Source: JBGRQA01 sp041725895
GTDB lineage: Bacteria > Bacteroidota > Bacteroidia > Bacteroidales > Marinifilaceae
Reading direction: 5' to 3'
Assembly: GCA_041725895.1 (NCBI GenBank)
Contig: JBGRQA010000015.1
Span: 80,511-144,510, forward strand
DNA: 64,000 nucleotides
A program made the translations under genes and the position numbers. The notes beneath the pieces are model-generated. The model had not been told where the DNA came from, made no database searches, and saw only the letters and a program-made list of their open reading frames with translations. Of this stretch, positions 35,077 to 44,495 are shown piece after piece (position 1 is the first letter of the stretch; each line of letters begins with the position of its first letter).

Positions 35077-35898
35077 ATGAGAAAAGTACAGCTTATTGGG
35101 TTTTTTATGCTTTTGTGTACGCTAGTCTTTGCACAAAAACCTAATGTAGAATGTGTCAAGTTTCGTGATGGTTTTGACAATTTCCCTCTCCCGGGGAAGG
35201 GGAAAATAACCCTTTTGGATGGAAAAGTTATACCCGGAGAGTTTCGGCAGGGTATGACAGTAAAATTGTTTAAATGGCAGTGGTATGATAAGAAAGGGAA
35301 ACTGCATCAAATACTACCAAAGCAAGTGGCACGGGTTGATTTTTATCCTGATCAAAAATTTGTTGAAAAGAATATCGAAGTGAATATAGGGATCAACATT
35401 GGAGGCAAAGATGCGTGTAAGGTGGAGTCGAAAAACCTCCCCTTTAATATTAAACAATTCAAGAATTTTGAGAAGAAGAAATACTATTCGCCACTGGTGT
35501 TGGAACGTGTCGTAACCCAGATTAATAGAAAGGGAAAAGAGAAAGCTAAATTAATGGTTTTAGTGAATAATGGTTTCGATCATAAGTATAAAGTATATGT
35601 CGATTTAGGACATCATTTGACCTCCTTTGGTCGGGATTTTTCATTTACAAATTTAATTTTTGGCAACAAGGAAATGGGAGACTATTACCGATCCTTTAGA
35701 GTTGTAAAAGTTGGAGAAAAGAAGAGTATTCTTTTGCGTAAACCAAGTGGTATTTCCTTCCTTTTCGGTGCTTTTCGAAACAAAGAGTTCGTGGAGTTAT
35801 TTGGTGAAAATAAAGAATTTATGGCTTGTTATCCAAGGTCATTCAAACGCAAATTTAAATATACACCTGAATTCTTTTGGGTTTATGATCAAAAATAG
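35077..35898 (+). CDS. Secreted protein of unknown function
   Basis: From the ATG at 35077 (a TTG at 35068 also in frame) the protein has 273 residues with signal peptide RKVQLIGFFMLLCTLVFAQK cut before QKPN. The mature part is rich in lysine and aromatic residues (GKGKITLLDGKVIPGEFRQG, KLFKWQWYDKKGKLHQILP). No recognised domain. It precedes the FN3-type lipoprotein by 43 bp on the same strand, so they probably form a two-gene operon of envelope proteins. Confidence 0.75.
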   Translation: MRKVQLIGFFMLLCTLVFAQKPNVECVKFRDGFDNFPLPGKGKITLLDGKVIPGEFRQGMTVKLFKWQWYDKKGKLHQILPKQVARVDFYPDQKFVEKNIEVNIGINIGGKDACKVESKNLPFNIKQFKNFEKKKYYSPLVLERVVTQINRKGKEKAKLMVLVNNGFDHKYKVYVDLGHHLTSFGRDFSFTNLIFGNKEMGDYYRSFRVVKVGEKKSILLRKPSGISFLFGAFRNKEFVELFGENKEFMACYPRSFKRKFKYTPEFFWVYDQK

Positions 35899-35941
35899 AA
35901 CACAAGAAAATAAGTTTTTTTTAAATAAATTATAGTTAGAA

Positions 35942-37618
35942 ATGAAATTATTAAATTATTTATTGGTAGCCGTATTGATATTTGCGGGTATATCTTGTAG
36001 TGATGATGATGATGATAAAATGCCAACTGTTTTGTCGATGTCTGGTTTCTCATATTCACAAGCTGAAGGAAAAGTAACGGTAAAATGGGACCCTATTGAG
36101 GATGCTGTTGCCTATCAGGTTTTTTATAATGAAATCGCGCAATCTGACTTGCCAATTACTTCGACCACTTTTGTTTTTGATGCACAAAAATCGAATGCAT
36201 CTCTTAAGGTGGAGGCTTATGAAGATGCTGAAATGACAAGGAAAATTGGCGAAGCATCTATAGAGTATTTTGCCATGCAGGGGATTTCTGGTTTGTATTG
36301 GACTGCGGAAGGTGAGCAGGTTAAGTTGCAGTGGGATGCTCTTGAGAATGCTGTTGCTTATAAGGTTATAATTAACGATCAGACTTCAAGTTCAAAGCAT
36401 ACAAAAGATAACTTTTTATTGTTTGATGAGATTGAAGATCAGAGCAAGCTAACTGTGTTGGCTTATAAGGATGAAGAAGCAAAAATTTGTATAGGTACAG
36501 CTGTTATTACCTACGTAAGTCCAAAAGAGATGACAGGTATCGTAGTTAAAAACGAAAAAGGTAACTATTCTCTGGTTTGGGGAGAAGTAGAAGGAGCTGC
36601 TGCATACAATGTTTATGTGGACGGGGTTGCTGCATCAGAAAGTGCCATTACTGGAACTTCTTTTGAATTAGCAACTATCAAAGACAAGCAAGTTGTAGAG
36701 GTGAAAGCTTTCATCGATGCGGAGATGAAAATGTGTGTGGGTGAAGGAGTTTTGTCTTTACTTGCTGTAAAAGATATACAGGATGTAGGTATTGAAGCAA
36801 AGAACGAAAAATTTACGATTAGCTGGGCTAAAGTAGAAAGGGCTATTGCTTATCATGTTTTTGTGAATGAGGAGAAAAAATCAACACAACCTCTAACTGA
36901 GCCAACTTTTGTTCTGGAATCATTGGTAGATGGCGATGTAGTAAAGGTTGAAGCTTATTACGATGCGAAAGCGAGTATTACTATTGGAAAAGGCCATAAA
37001 ACTTATAGATCACTTAAGAGTTTTGAAATTAAAGATACAGGGTATAATACAACTTATGAAAAAGTGTTGGTTAATTTTTATGTTTTAGAAGGAACATACG
37101 ATTACTACCTTTATTTTTCTGAAAGTGCCACAGGACCTTTTGTAAAAGCAAAAGACGAGAAGAATAGTGAAAATTCCGATGATATTATATTAGATCCTAA
37201 ATATAGTAGCTTATGGTTGGATGTTGATGATGATAATTTAAAAGGAAATACGACTTACTATTTTAAGGTTGTGGCAAAAGAAGTCGGTACCGAGAAAATT
37301 GTAGGCGAATCACAAGTGGATTCATATGCAGTACCAACACTGAATGCAGATAAGTTAGCAAAACCTGTTGTCACACTTACTAAGACGGGCAATACTGTTA
37401 CGATAAAGTGGAATTTTGTTTCGAAAGCAGTAAGTTATGATGTGTATGTTAGTAGTGATGGAAGTTCTAAATATCAATCGAAATTAGGTAATACAACTTC
37501 TAATTCTTATGACCACGTGAGTGATTTTAATAAGAATGTGAAAATGTATTATCGAGTTAAAGCTATTTCGGCTACAGGAAAAGTAAGCTATAGTGATTGG
37601 AAATCGATTTGGTGGTAG
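35942..37618 (+). CDS. Surface lipoprotein with FN3-like repeats
   Basis: A 558-residue lipoprotein. The signal is MKLLNYLLVAVLIFAGIS followed by the acylated cysteine (C19) and SDDDDDK, an acidic lipoprotein export signal that in Bacteroidota directs transport to the outer surface. Four related units of about 85 residues follow (VTVKWDPIEDAVAYQVFYN, VKLQWDALENAVAYKVIIN, YSLVWGEVEGAAAYNVYVD, FTISWAKVERAIAYHVFVN), each FN3-like with the W-x5-A-x-A-Y pattern. Two more typical FN3 domains cover about 360-470 and 475-558 (YDVYVSSDGSSKY, YRVKAISATGKVSY). It likely binds glycans or proteins at the surface. Confidence 0.85.
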   Translation: MKLLNYLLVAVLIFAGISCSDDDDDKMPTVLSMSGFSYSQAEGKVTVKWDPIEDAVAYQVFYNEIAQSDLPITSTTFVFDAQKSNASLKVEAYEDAEMTRKIGEASIEYFAMQGISGLYWTAEGEQVKLQWDALENAVAYKVIINDQTSSSKHTKDNFLLFDEIEDQSKLTVLAYKDEEAKICIGTAVITYVSPKEMTGIVVKNEKGNYSLVWGEVEGAAAYNVYVDGVAASESAITGTSFELATIKDKQVVEVKAFIDAEMKMCVGEGVLSLLAVKDIQDVGIEAKNEKFTISWAKVERAIAYHVFVNEEKKSTQPLTEPTFVLESLVDGDVVKVEAYYDAKASITIGKGHKTYRSLKSFEIKDTGYNTTYEKVLVNFYVLEGTYDYYLYFSESATGPFVKAKDEKNSENSDDIILDPKYSSLWLDVDDDNLKGNTTYYFKVVAKEVGTEKIVGESQVDSYAVPTLNADKLAKPVVTLTKTGNTVTIKWNFVSKAVSYDVYVSSDGSSKYQSKLGNTTSNSYDHVSDFNKNVKMYYRVKAISATGKVSYSDWKSIWW

Positions 37619-37670
37619 TAGTAATTGATACCTCTAAGTAATTATTAGAATTGCAACTTGAGGTAATTAG

Positions 37671-37708
37671 AAAAAGGAGTGTATCCAAAATTGGGTACAC
37701 TTCTTTTC
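37671..37708 (+). terminator. Intrinsic terminator after the lipoprotein gene
   Basis: AAAAAGGAGTGTATCCAA pairs with TTGGGTACACTTCTTTT: GTGTATCCAA/TTGGGTACAC with one T-G pair, continued by AAAAGGA/TTCTTTT. The right arm ends in a T-rich tract, and it sits 53 bp past the lipoprotein stop codon. Confidence 0.75.
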
Positions 37709-38079
37709 GTTTGTGCCTGTTTGGGTAATATAATAGTAAAGTGTAGGTTCTTTTATTGGTAGAATTTACATTTTTTTTGTGGAAAAGAGCTTTATTTACG
37801 CTTAATAGAGTTTATTGTAATGGGTTCTGCATGTGAAAAGTGCTTTGTTAAAAGTTGATAATGAACTGCATCTGGTAATGGCAATAAGATTATGGAATTC
37901 TCCATTTTTGAATGGAGAACTCCTAAACTTTTAAGCAGTAGTTTTGAAGTAGGCTAACCTGCCCTTTTGGTGATTGTGTAGTAGCAAGGGGGATTGGTTG
38001 CGAGAGGTACAGTAGTGGTGGTTAGCCTTAATACAATTTGTATGATTGGTCGCTTTTTTAATAGTTTAAAATCAAATAA
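37709..38079. other. Spacer with no feature recognised
   Basis: Between the terminator and the convergent GT39 gene. No coding or RNA structure was identified; one short hairpin-like segment (GAATTCTCCATT near 37896) is not strong enough to call. Confidence 0.5.
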
Positions 38080-39687
38080 TTACTCAAACACAAGATTCTT
38101 GTAATTCAATTTCAGTGTATCCGAATTAACTTTCAGGTTTTCCCCTAAATAAATCATATAATATGCATTGTTTCTGTTCCGGGCATAGGGACAGAAGATT
38201 GCCTCTTTCCATGTGAATTTCTCGAATGAGGAGGCAAAGAAGGAACCAATGGGGACAGAATCAACAGGAGCGGAAGCATTCGCTACTGCTATTATTGTAA
38301 TTCCTTTTTCAAATTCAGGTATCCAGTCATAGTAGCTGGCGTGTTGGGTAAAAGCCTCAGGCAGACGGTATGGCTTTCCATATAAATTAATCGCTGCCGC
38401 CTGAGTGTAACACCGAGTCCATATTAAGCAATTGTTCTTTTGACTTTCCGGGAGACGCTGGTAAATACTGTTAACGGATGCTGTGAGATTTAGCCAATCA
38501 TTGTGAGTGTAGTAGGCCTCAAAGTTAATCGGAATCCGATCATCAGTGTTGGGAGCCTTATTGTCATTTATAGATTCTTGTGTAAAAAACATTTGTTTAC
38601 TCTTTTGCCCCTCCTTTTTTTCAAGGCCTACATATTGAATGTAGTGGTTCAGAGGAAGAAAGGGAGTACTATACAGGGTTAAAAATGTTCCTGAAATAAC
38701 CAGCACAGCACTAAATGAAATGAATGCTATACGTCTGGCTCCAAAGTAACGATCAAGAACCATGCTTCCTGCACAAATTGCCGTAAGTATTGCGGGAAAA
38801 TAGTAATGAAACTGACCTTTAAATACCAGCAAAATTAGGAAGGAGCATAGCATTGTTACCATTGCCATTCGGATGTCCCTGGTGAATCCAACAAAAGGAG
38901 CGACTATCAATCCTGTTAGCCAAACAATTGCTGCGAAAGGATTGGTCGTAAGAAAGAGCAATTTAATGTTGTCTGCAAATTCTAATTTAGCCAGCATTTT
39001 ACTGCATAAAGCGGTTATGTGCTGATAGGAAGGAAAATCGTGCTGGTATTGCCAATAAATATTCGGAGAAATGATAAGAAGAAAAACAAGGACTGCCACC
39101 CAAAAAATCCGTTGCGCTAATAAATCTCTTTTGTAGAGTAGGACTGAAACACCCATACTTGCAATTAGGATAAGAATGGAGATTTTTGCCATATATCCCA
39201 CCCCTAAGAGTACAGCCAGATAAATGATGTATTTTGATTTTTGTTCCTTGCAATAGCAGATTAAGATATAAAAGCTTGATAGCCAAAATAACTGTTCAAA
39301 AGCCAAAGGTGTAAAAATATGATTTGATACACTAAAGCCAGGGGCTACCAAAATACACAGTAGGGTTAAAAGAACAGCTTTCCATCCACCGCCTAATTTT
39401 ATAATTGTTAGTCCACTAAAAATCATAATTAGGACAGATACGAGATGTGAAAAAATGTGGAATACGAAAACAGAGTTTGTCTGAAACAAATTTTGAATAT
39501 ATGCTAACAAACCGATTAGTGGTTGAAATGACATATATCCCCAAGCCAGATGATTCCCGGCATCAATATGCATAACTTCATCCCCATCCAATCCTGAATT
39601 TATATTGACAATAGCAAGAATAGCCATTCTTACGATTGAAAGAATAAAAATGACCAGATATTCCTTTTGGGAGAAAATACGATTCAT
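38080..39687 (-). CDS. Glycosyltransferase family 39 / PMT_2-like membrane protein
   Basis: A 535-residue polytopic protein. NINSGLDGDEVMHIDAGNHL carries the D-E motif of the first periplasmic loop shared by ArnT and PMT-like enzymes, and YMSFQPLIGLLAYIQNLF the nearby proline motif. About eleven membrane segments continue to residue 345, then a periplasmic tail with FYDWIPEF-type strands. These enzymes move sugars from polyprenyl phosphate carriers to periplasmic acceptors; the acceptor here is unknown. No adjacent polysaccharide locus. A single gene. Confidence 0.88.
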   Translation of the reverse strand: MNRIFSQKEYLVIFILSIVRMAILAIVNINSGLDGDEVMHIDAGNHLAWGYMSFQPLIGLLAYIQNLFQTNSVFVFHIFSHLVSVLIMIFSGLTIIKLGGGWKAVLLTLLCILVAPGFSVSNHIFTPLAFEQLFWLSSFYILICYCKEQKSKYIIYLAVLLGVGYMAKISILILIASMGVSVLLYKRDLLAQRIFWVAVLVFLLIISPNIYWQYQHDFPSYQHITALCSKMLAKLEFADNIKLLFLTTNPFAAIVWLTGLIVAPFVGFTRDIRMAMVTMLCSFLILLVFKGQFHYYFPAILTAICAGSMVLDRYFGARRIAFISFSAVLVISGTFLTLYSTPFLPLNHYIQYVGLEKKEGQKSKQMFFTQESINDNKAPNTDDRIPINFEAYYTHNDWLNLTASVNSIYQRLPESQKNNCLIWTRCYTQAAAINLYGKPYRLPEAFTQHASYYDWIPEFEKGITIIAVANASAPVDSVPIGSFFASSFEKFTWKEAIFCPYARNRNNAYYMIYLGENLKVNSDTLKLNYKNLVFE

Positions 39688-39845
39688 TATTGAGTTGTTA
39701 TTTGAATTGGGCCTATTCTCTGGCTTTTGAATGGATTTATTGACGTTATCTCACACCCCTTCTCTGATATTTGTTTTTTCCTTTCGATAAAGTCTTAATT
39801 GGTCTGTACCCTCCAATTTAGACTTTGTTGATAGGATTTCAACTA

Positions 39846-40751
39846 TCAATTATCGTTTGATTCGTTCAATAATTTATTTATCATGTAACTGATCCATAAA
39901 CCTTGCTTATTTTTGGGATCAAAATCAATCCATGCCGATTTCATTTGGGATAACTCTGATCTCCAAAATCCGTCTTTGCGCTGTTTCTGTTTTAATATTT
40001 CAATAGCTTCCCTGCAACGAGAATCACTGTACTTGTTGTTGTATTTTAGTAGCATCAGTATTTCAAGCAGATTGGATTTGTAGGAAAAGGGATAAAAATT
40101 CTTCAGAATGGAGCTTTCAATCGGGGCTCCTGTTGATTGTTTTTGGAATACCCTATGTTCCAAAATATACTTCAATCCTTTCTCCAATTTTAGATCAATC
40201 GCAGGTGAGCTATTGAACTTTTTCTTGTATTCGGTTAGAGCTATCATCGATTTAACAACACCATAGTAGCATGGGATCTTTTTCATACAGCCACCAAAAC
40301 GTTTGTTTAGATCTGATCCGGTCCAATTGCATTCAGTTTCACGATCGATACTTTGATATTTGATTATCCAGTTTATTCCTGCCTCAATTTTCTCCTTTTC
40401 TTGATATCCCATCTTTATCAGAAGTGTTGTAATCATTGCATTATGGCATGCCAGCAGTCCATTTCGATTGCCTGTTAATGAAAAACCTTCCGGAGTATAG
40501 GTTCTGTTTACCAATAGCTTTATCCAATCTTGTACTTTCTTTAGGCTACCTGTAAATGGTATCTCTGATAATTCAATCAAACGCCATTCGTAAGCTCGGA
40601 TTCCAACAAAAAGTTCCGGTCTTTGTTTCGGTTCAACTAGAAGGCTCTTCACCAGGTCTGATTTGCGTAAGAGTTCTTGAGCCTGTTTAATATCAGTCAA
40701 TTCTCCGCTATCGTATGCTTTCTTTAATTTTAAAGCAGAATCCACATTCAT
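39846..40751 (-). CDS. Alpha-alpha toroid (prenyltransferase/terpene cyclase-like fold) protein
   Basis: A 301-residue cytosolic protein. Repeated helix pairs with segments such as GIRAYEWRLIELSEIP, NRNGLLACHNAMITTLLIKM, FGGCMKKIPCYYGVVKSMIA, LEILMLLKYNNKYSDSRCRE and LKQKQRKDGFWRSELSQMKS resemble the alpha-alpha toroid of prenyltransferases and squalene cyclases (QxxDGxW-like QRKDGFW). The catalytic DXDD of cyclases is not seen, so it is probably a fold relative of unknown function. Single gene between GT39 and peptide deformylase. Confidence 0.6.
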   Translation of the reverse strand: MNVDSALKLKKAYDSGELTDIKQAQELLRKSDLVKSLLVEPKQRPELFVGIRAYEWRLIELSEIPFTGSLKKVQDWIKLLVNRTYTPEGFSLTGNRNGLLACHNAMITTLLIKMGYQEKEKIEAGINWIIKYQSIDRETECNWTGSDLNKRFGGCMKKIPCYYGVVKSMIALTEYKKKFNSSPAIDLKLEKGLKYILEHRVFQKQSTGAPIESSILKNFYPFSYKSNLLEILMLLKYNNKYSDSRCREAIEILKQKQRKDGFWRSELSQMKSAWIDFDPKNKQGLWISYMINKLLNESNDN

Positions 40752-40886
40752 AATTCCTTATTTATACAGTACTATGGTTTGTTGGTACAGGTTTGGTCAG
40801 GTTGCTTTGCTGTAATCTTAATGGAGCACCTCAATATGGTAAAACCGCCCTCTTATTGTTTGGGCTTGTTTTATAACAGGGAATAA

Positions 40887-41471
40887 TCATCCTACAAATT
40901 TCATTGGATATTTGGGCTTAATTTTTCCTTTTGTAATTCTCTTTATTTTCGATGCCATTAGTTTTCTGGTCAGAGATTTAAGGTGATCAATATATAAAAT
41001 CCCCTCTGTATGGTCGTATTCGTGCTGTATCATCCTGGCTGTTGTTCCTTCAAAGGTTCGGGTTTGTTTTTCAAAATTCCTGTTGAAGTACTCTATTGTG
41101 ATTCTCCATGGTCTTTCAACAGAATAGGATAAGTTTGGAATACTCAAACAACCTTCCTTATCCTCCCAACATTCATGTGATCGCTCAATTATTTGGGCAT
41201 TAATAAATGTTTCCATAATTCCTTTATCATCCTTGGCGTAATATACTTGCTTTTCCTTTTCGTCAAGGTTTTCATAGGTCGACTGACTGTCAACTATGAA
41301 AAGCCGAATTGCGCGTCCTATTTGTGGGGCAGCCAAGCCACAGCCGTAAGCATTTTGCATTGTTTCCCACATATCTGTGATAAGTTTGTCGATATTGGGA
41401 TATTCATTACTTATATTCTTACATTTTTCTTTTAAAATGCGGTGACCGTATGACAAAATCGGTAATCTCAT
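40887..41471 (-). CDS. def: Peptide deformylase
   Basis: A 194-residue protein with the three catalytic motifs: GCGLAAPQIG (residues about 43-52), EGCLSIP (about 104-110, supplying the metal-binding cysteine) and QHEYDHTEG (H-E-x-D-H, near residue 150). It removes the formyl group from nascent N-termini, using Fe2+ in most bacteria. It stands alone, without fmt. Motif 1 has C for the more usual V (GVGLAAPQ). The long insert between motifs 1 and 2 (NLDEKEKQVYYAKDDKGIME) suggests a secondary copy; the housekeeping one may lie outside the window. Confidence 0.92.
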   Translation of the reverse strand: MRLPILSYGHRILKEKCKNISNEYPNIDKLITDMWETMQNAYGCGLAAPQIGRAIRLFIVDSQSTYENLDEKEKQVYYAKDDKGIMETFINAQIIERSHECWEDKEGCLSIPNLSYSVERPWRITIEYFNRNFEKQTRTFEGTTARMIQHEYDHTEGILYIDHLKSLTRKLMASKIKRITKGKIKPKYPMKFVG

Positions 41472-41539
41472 ACTAAATTATTGCTTTGGTTTGTGGGACA
41501 AAATTCGAAAGAAATAATCAGGTCAGCAATGAACCCATG

Positions 41540-42106
41540 TTAAGTAATTTGTCTGCGTATCCGACTCAAGCCCTGAGGTGTTATTCCTAAGTAGGAGGCA
41601 ACGTATTTTAGAGGTATAAACTTTAAAATATCAGGTTGTTCGTTGAATAGACGTAAATATCTTTCTTTTGCATTGTATTTAAGCAAAGATAGTTCCCGTT
41701 TACTTTTTGTTAGAAACAATCTCTCGGAAGCGAACCGTCCCAAATAGTTTCCGACTTTGGTTTGAGCATATACTTTTTGCAAGTCATCATAGGAAATCTG
41801 CCATACAATAACTTCAGTCAATGCCTGCAATTCGTATTCAGAGGGCGTTTGTGTCAAAAAGGAGTCGTAGGCACAGGTAAATTCTTTTTCAAAACTAAAA
41901 TTGAAGGTCAGTTCCTTCTCATCGCCTGGAATGTAAAACCGAACAATTCCCTCCTCTATGAATGACAAAAAATTTTCCGTTTCGCCTTGCTGTGTAATGA
42001 TTTCATTCTTAGTAAAAACTTTTCTGGCAAAATGAGCGGCAATAAATTCCCATTCTGATTCTTGTAAGTTTACAATCCGTTCGTAATATTCTCTAATATG
42101 TCCCAT
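41540..42106 (-). CDS. Crp/Fnr-family transcription regulator
   Basis: A 188-residue protein. The N-terminal cyclic-nucleotide-binding fold is seen in FTKNEIITQQGETENFLSFI, GIVRFYIPGDEKELTFNFS and YELQALTEVIVWQISYDDL. The C-terminus is a winged helix (DILKFIPLKYVASYLGITPQ GLSRIRRQI). No Fnr-type cysteines are present, so oxygen sensing is unlikely. Bacteroidota carry many of these and targets are usually unknown. Single gene with a 490-bp upstream spacer. Confidence 0.9.
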   Translation of the reverse strand: MGHIREYYERIVNLQESEWEFIAAHFARKVFTKNEIITQQGETENFLSFIEEGIVRFYIPGDEKELTFNFSFEKEFTCAYDSFLTQTPSEYELQALTEVIVWQISYDDLQKVYAQTKVGNYLGRFASERLFLTKSKRELSLLKYNAKERYLRLFNEQPDILKFIPLKYVASYLGITPQGLSRIRRQIT

Positions 42107-42595
42107 TTACAATGCCTTATTATATACTGTATCACATACCTTATGCAGGTAGGAGCATGTGTTTTTAGTGTGTTAAGATAGTTTGGTTATTATTATTAGG
42201 GTACAAATTTGCTCTTTCTTAATCAGCCAAACTATCCCGATCCTATATTTATGGATCGTGAGTGGCATCCGCTATGTCCCGCTGTTATGTGCAGGTTTAT
42301 TTTATCATTTTCTGTTCTTCGTTGGTATCACAAGCTTTAAAGCACTCCAAGTGTCATCAGCAGAACACACTTTAAAGTCAGCCAATTCAGATCCTACTTC
42401 AGTATCCCGAACAACTTCTTTTGTCATATCTGTCCGTGCTTTTGATAATTTCTTTGGCCAAGGCACCCAAATAATTCTATTTTAAATTATTTCATTCTAA
42501 AGAGCCAAATCAACGTTTTTTTTAGGGAGTAAATTGTACAGAACTATCGTAAACCACTTAAGGTCTATTTGCTATATACATTGTTAGAAAATCTT
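42107..42595. other. Spacer between the Crp-type regulator and the SUKH-like gene
   Basis: No gene recognised. It includes a sequence at 42266-42282 (CATCCGCTATGTCCCGC) that recurs with two changes at 46615-46631 and may mark an insertion junction of the immunity block. Confidence 0.4.
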
Positions 42596-43159
42596 TTATT
42601 CTAAGTAGTATTTAGCAAACCATTCTTTAAATTCTTCTTGGTATTTTCCTTGAGCTTTTTGAACTATTTTGTCAGCATTTTTAGTAGAATTTATCTGGTG
42701 GTTTTCTAACAACCAATTTCGATATTGGTCAATGTATTTACTCGGTTCATGATTTTCTTCATCTCTATAGTAATAGATCGAATCCCAATCAATCGTTGGC
42801 TCTACGTCATAAGTCAAAATTCTGAAAAGATCCTTTATGTTTTCTGCAACAATATGATACCCTCCTTCGCCTCCAAATGCTACAATTGGCACATTATCAA
42901 GATTTTTATTCTTGTCTTTCATCCAGAACGCATAAGTCGATCCTGTTCCATCTGCTTGGGCGAATTGAATCAAGGAATTTAAGAACTCCTCTTCCTCTGA
43001 ATATGTTTTAAACATATAATTTTCTTCATCTACGCTAAATTCAAACCCTTCAGAAAACCAGTCATCCTTTGAAACAGTATTGTTAAAATTTAGTAATTCC
43101 GTTAATATGCAAGGTATTGTTATATTGCCAAAAACCTTGGTTAATTCATTAATTTCCAT
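42596..43159 (-). CDS. SUKH/SMI1-KNR4-like immunity-type protein
   Basis: From the ATG at 43159 the protein has 187 residues (an earlier in-frame ATG at 43201 would add 14 residues, without support). The segment IQFAQADGTGSTYAFWMKDK, PIVAFGGEGGYHIVAENI KDL is the centre of an SMI1/KNR4-like fold widely found as immunity proteins of polymorphic toxin systems. It is cytosolic. No toxin gene of the T9SS, T6SS or Rhs type is next to it, so it may be an orphan immunity gene protecting from neighbours' toxins. Confidence 0.65.
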   Translation of the reverse strand: MEINELTKVFGNITIPCILTELLNFNNTVSKDDWFSEGFEFSVDEENYMFKTYSEEEEFLNSLIQFAQADGTGSTYAFWMKDKNKNLDNVPIVAFGGEGGYHIVAENIKDLFRILTYDVEPTIDWDSIYYYRDEENHEPSKYIDQYRNWLLENHQINSTKNADKIVQKAQGKYQEEFKEWFAKYYLE

Positions 43160-43429
43160 TTTTTCTAACATTAGCCAGCAATCCGCTGGTATGGCATGCA
43201 TTATTTGCTTCGAAGGATAAAATTAGCAAAAGTAATTTTATAATGTTAAGTTTTGTAAAGGAAAGGGGAGGGGTGTTCTTTATATGCCAGAATTTCGAAT
43301 AAAGGTTCAGGTATCGGGAAATGTATGGTATCGGAAAACTACGAATCAAGATCTGTTAGAGATGCGCCGCCAGATCATTGACCCGGCGGCAGAATGCTCG
43401 AAGTGTGTCCGATACTTATTCCTGTTTTT

Positions 43430-44290
43430 TTATTCTTTTGGTTTTAATCGCCAGGTTGCCTGTATTTTTCCGGAACGTGCCAGTTTTTCCATTTGTTCGG
43501 GAGAGGCTGTATTTAGCAAGTGTTGCGAAGCACTTAATTTGGAATAGTCCGGGTCGTATTCTTTATCCACCAGGAAGCCATTGTTAAAGAAAAATTCCTC
43601 AGCCTCTTCAAAGCTTGCGAACATTTGTTGATTGACTTGTTGCTTGTTGAAGAATTTATCCCATTTTTTATCCTTGTCAGATCCAACTTGTCCAGGGTTG
43701 TGGTTGAGATAGATATCTGAGGTAACCCAATAGCCTCCGTTTTTTACAAGCTGTTTACGGATGGTTTTACACAGCTTATTTTTCTCTTCTTCTGAAAGAT
43801 AAACCAATAAACCTTCATTAACAATCGTTATGGGTTGCTGATCAAACATATCAACTACCGACTGAAAGTGTTTTTCATCCAGGGCATTTAATGCCTGGTA
43901 GTTGAGTTTTCCTTTTAGAAATGTATTTCCAAAAGAGGAAGCGATTTCTTTTTTACAGTTTATGATTTCCGGTAAGTCCGTATCAATGTAATGTATGTCC
44001 GGCGAGGAAATTGCAAATTCCAAACCCCGGTAATTGTAACCGGAAGATAGTTCCAAAACACTGGGGCTGGCAACTTCTGAGACCAAATCATTAATAGAGT
44101 AGTACCGGTTTTCAAAATGGACCACACTTGCCCAAAAACCAAAATCTTTAACGGGGGAATCTGTTGCTTCCACTGTAGTGAATAGTGCTTTGGCAACCTG
44201 TTTGGCAAATGGGATTTGCGTATGTGCTTTAAACAGCATTAAGGCTTTTGCCGATGGACTAATGGCGGAATAATTTCGTTCTGTATTCAT
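43430..44290 (-). CDS. LCM-family (PPM1/LCMT-like) SAM-dependent methyltransferase
   Basis: A 286-residue protein with motifs of the leucine carboxyl methyltransferase fold: AISPSAKALMLFKAHTQIPF, SPSVLELSSGYNYRGLEFAI (SAM motif I), YIDTDLPEIINCKKEI (motif II with acidic residue), PITIVNEGLLVYLSEEEKNK and NGGYWVTSDIYLN. In bacteria such proteins methylate unknown small molecules or esters. It starts 206 bp after the stop of the AraC-type regulator on the same strand. Confidence 0.85.
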   Translation of the reverse strand: MNTERNYSAISPSAKALMLFKAHTQIPFAKQVAKALFTTVEATDSPVKDFGFWASVVHFENRYYSINDLVSEVASPSVLELSSGYNYRGLEFAISSPDIHYIDTDLPEIINCKKEIASSFGNTFLKGKLNYQALNALDEKHFQSVVDMFDQQPITIVNEGLLVYLSEEEKNKLCKTIRKQLVKNGGYWVTSDIYLNHNPGQVGSDKDKKWDKFFNKQQVNQQMFASFEEAEEFFFNNGFLVDKEYDPDYSKLSASQHLLNTASPEQMEKLARSGKIQATWRLKPKE

Positions 44291-44495
44291 TTGTAATTTT
44301 ATTATTTAGGTAATCCCAATAAGTGTTGGGAACAACTTACCATTCGCAAATTATCATTACATCTAATGAGAGCCCAAGTTCGGTTGTTGAATGTGTAATA
44401 ATAATTTACTCCTGGATCTTTTAATTTGCCTAACTTTTTCGATTACAAAACTAGCTGCCTTTTGCATCGCAAAATTGTAAAAACAGGACATCGGC

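Noticed and set aside
42183..42485. Plus-strand 100-codon frame in the spacer after the Crp-type regulator
   Set aside because: Low-complexity hydrophobic sequence with no start-site support; overlaps a junction-like repeat.
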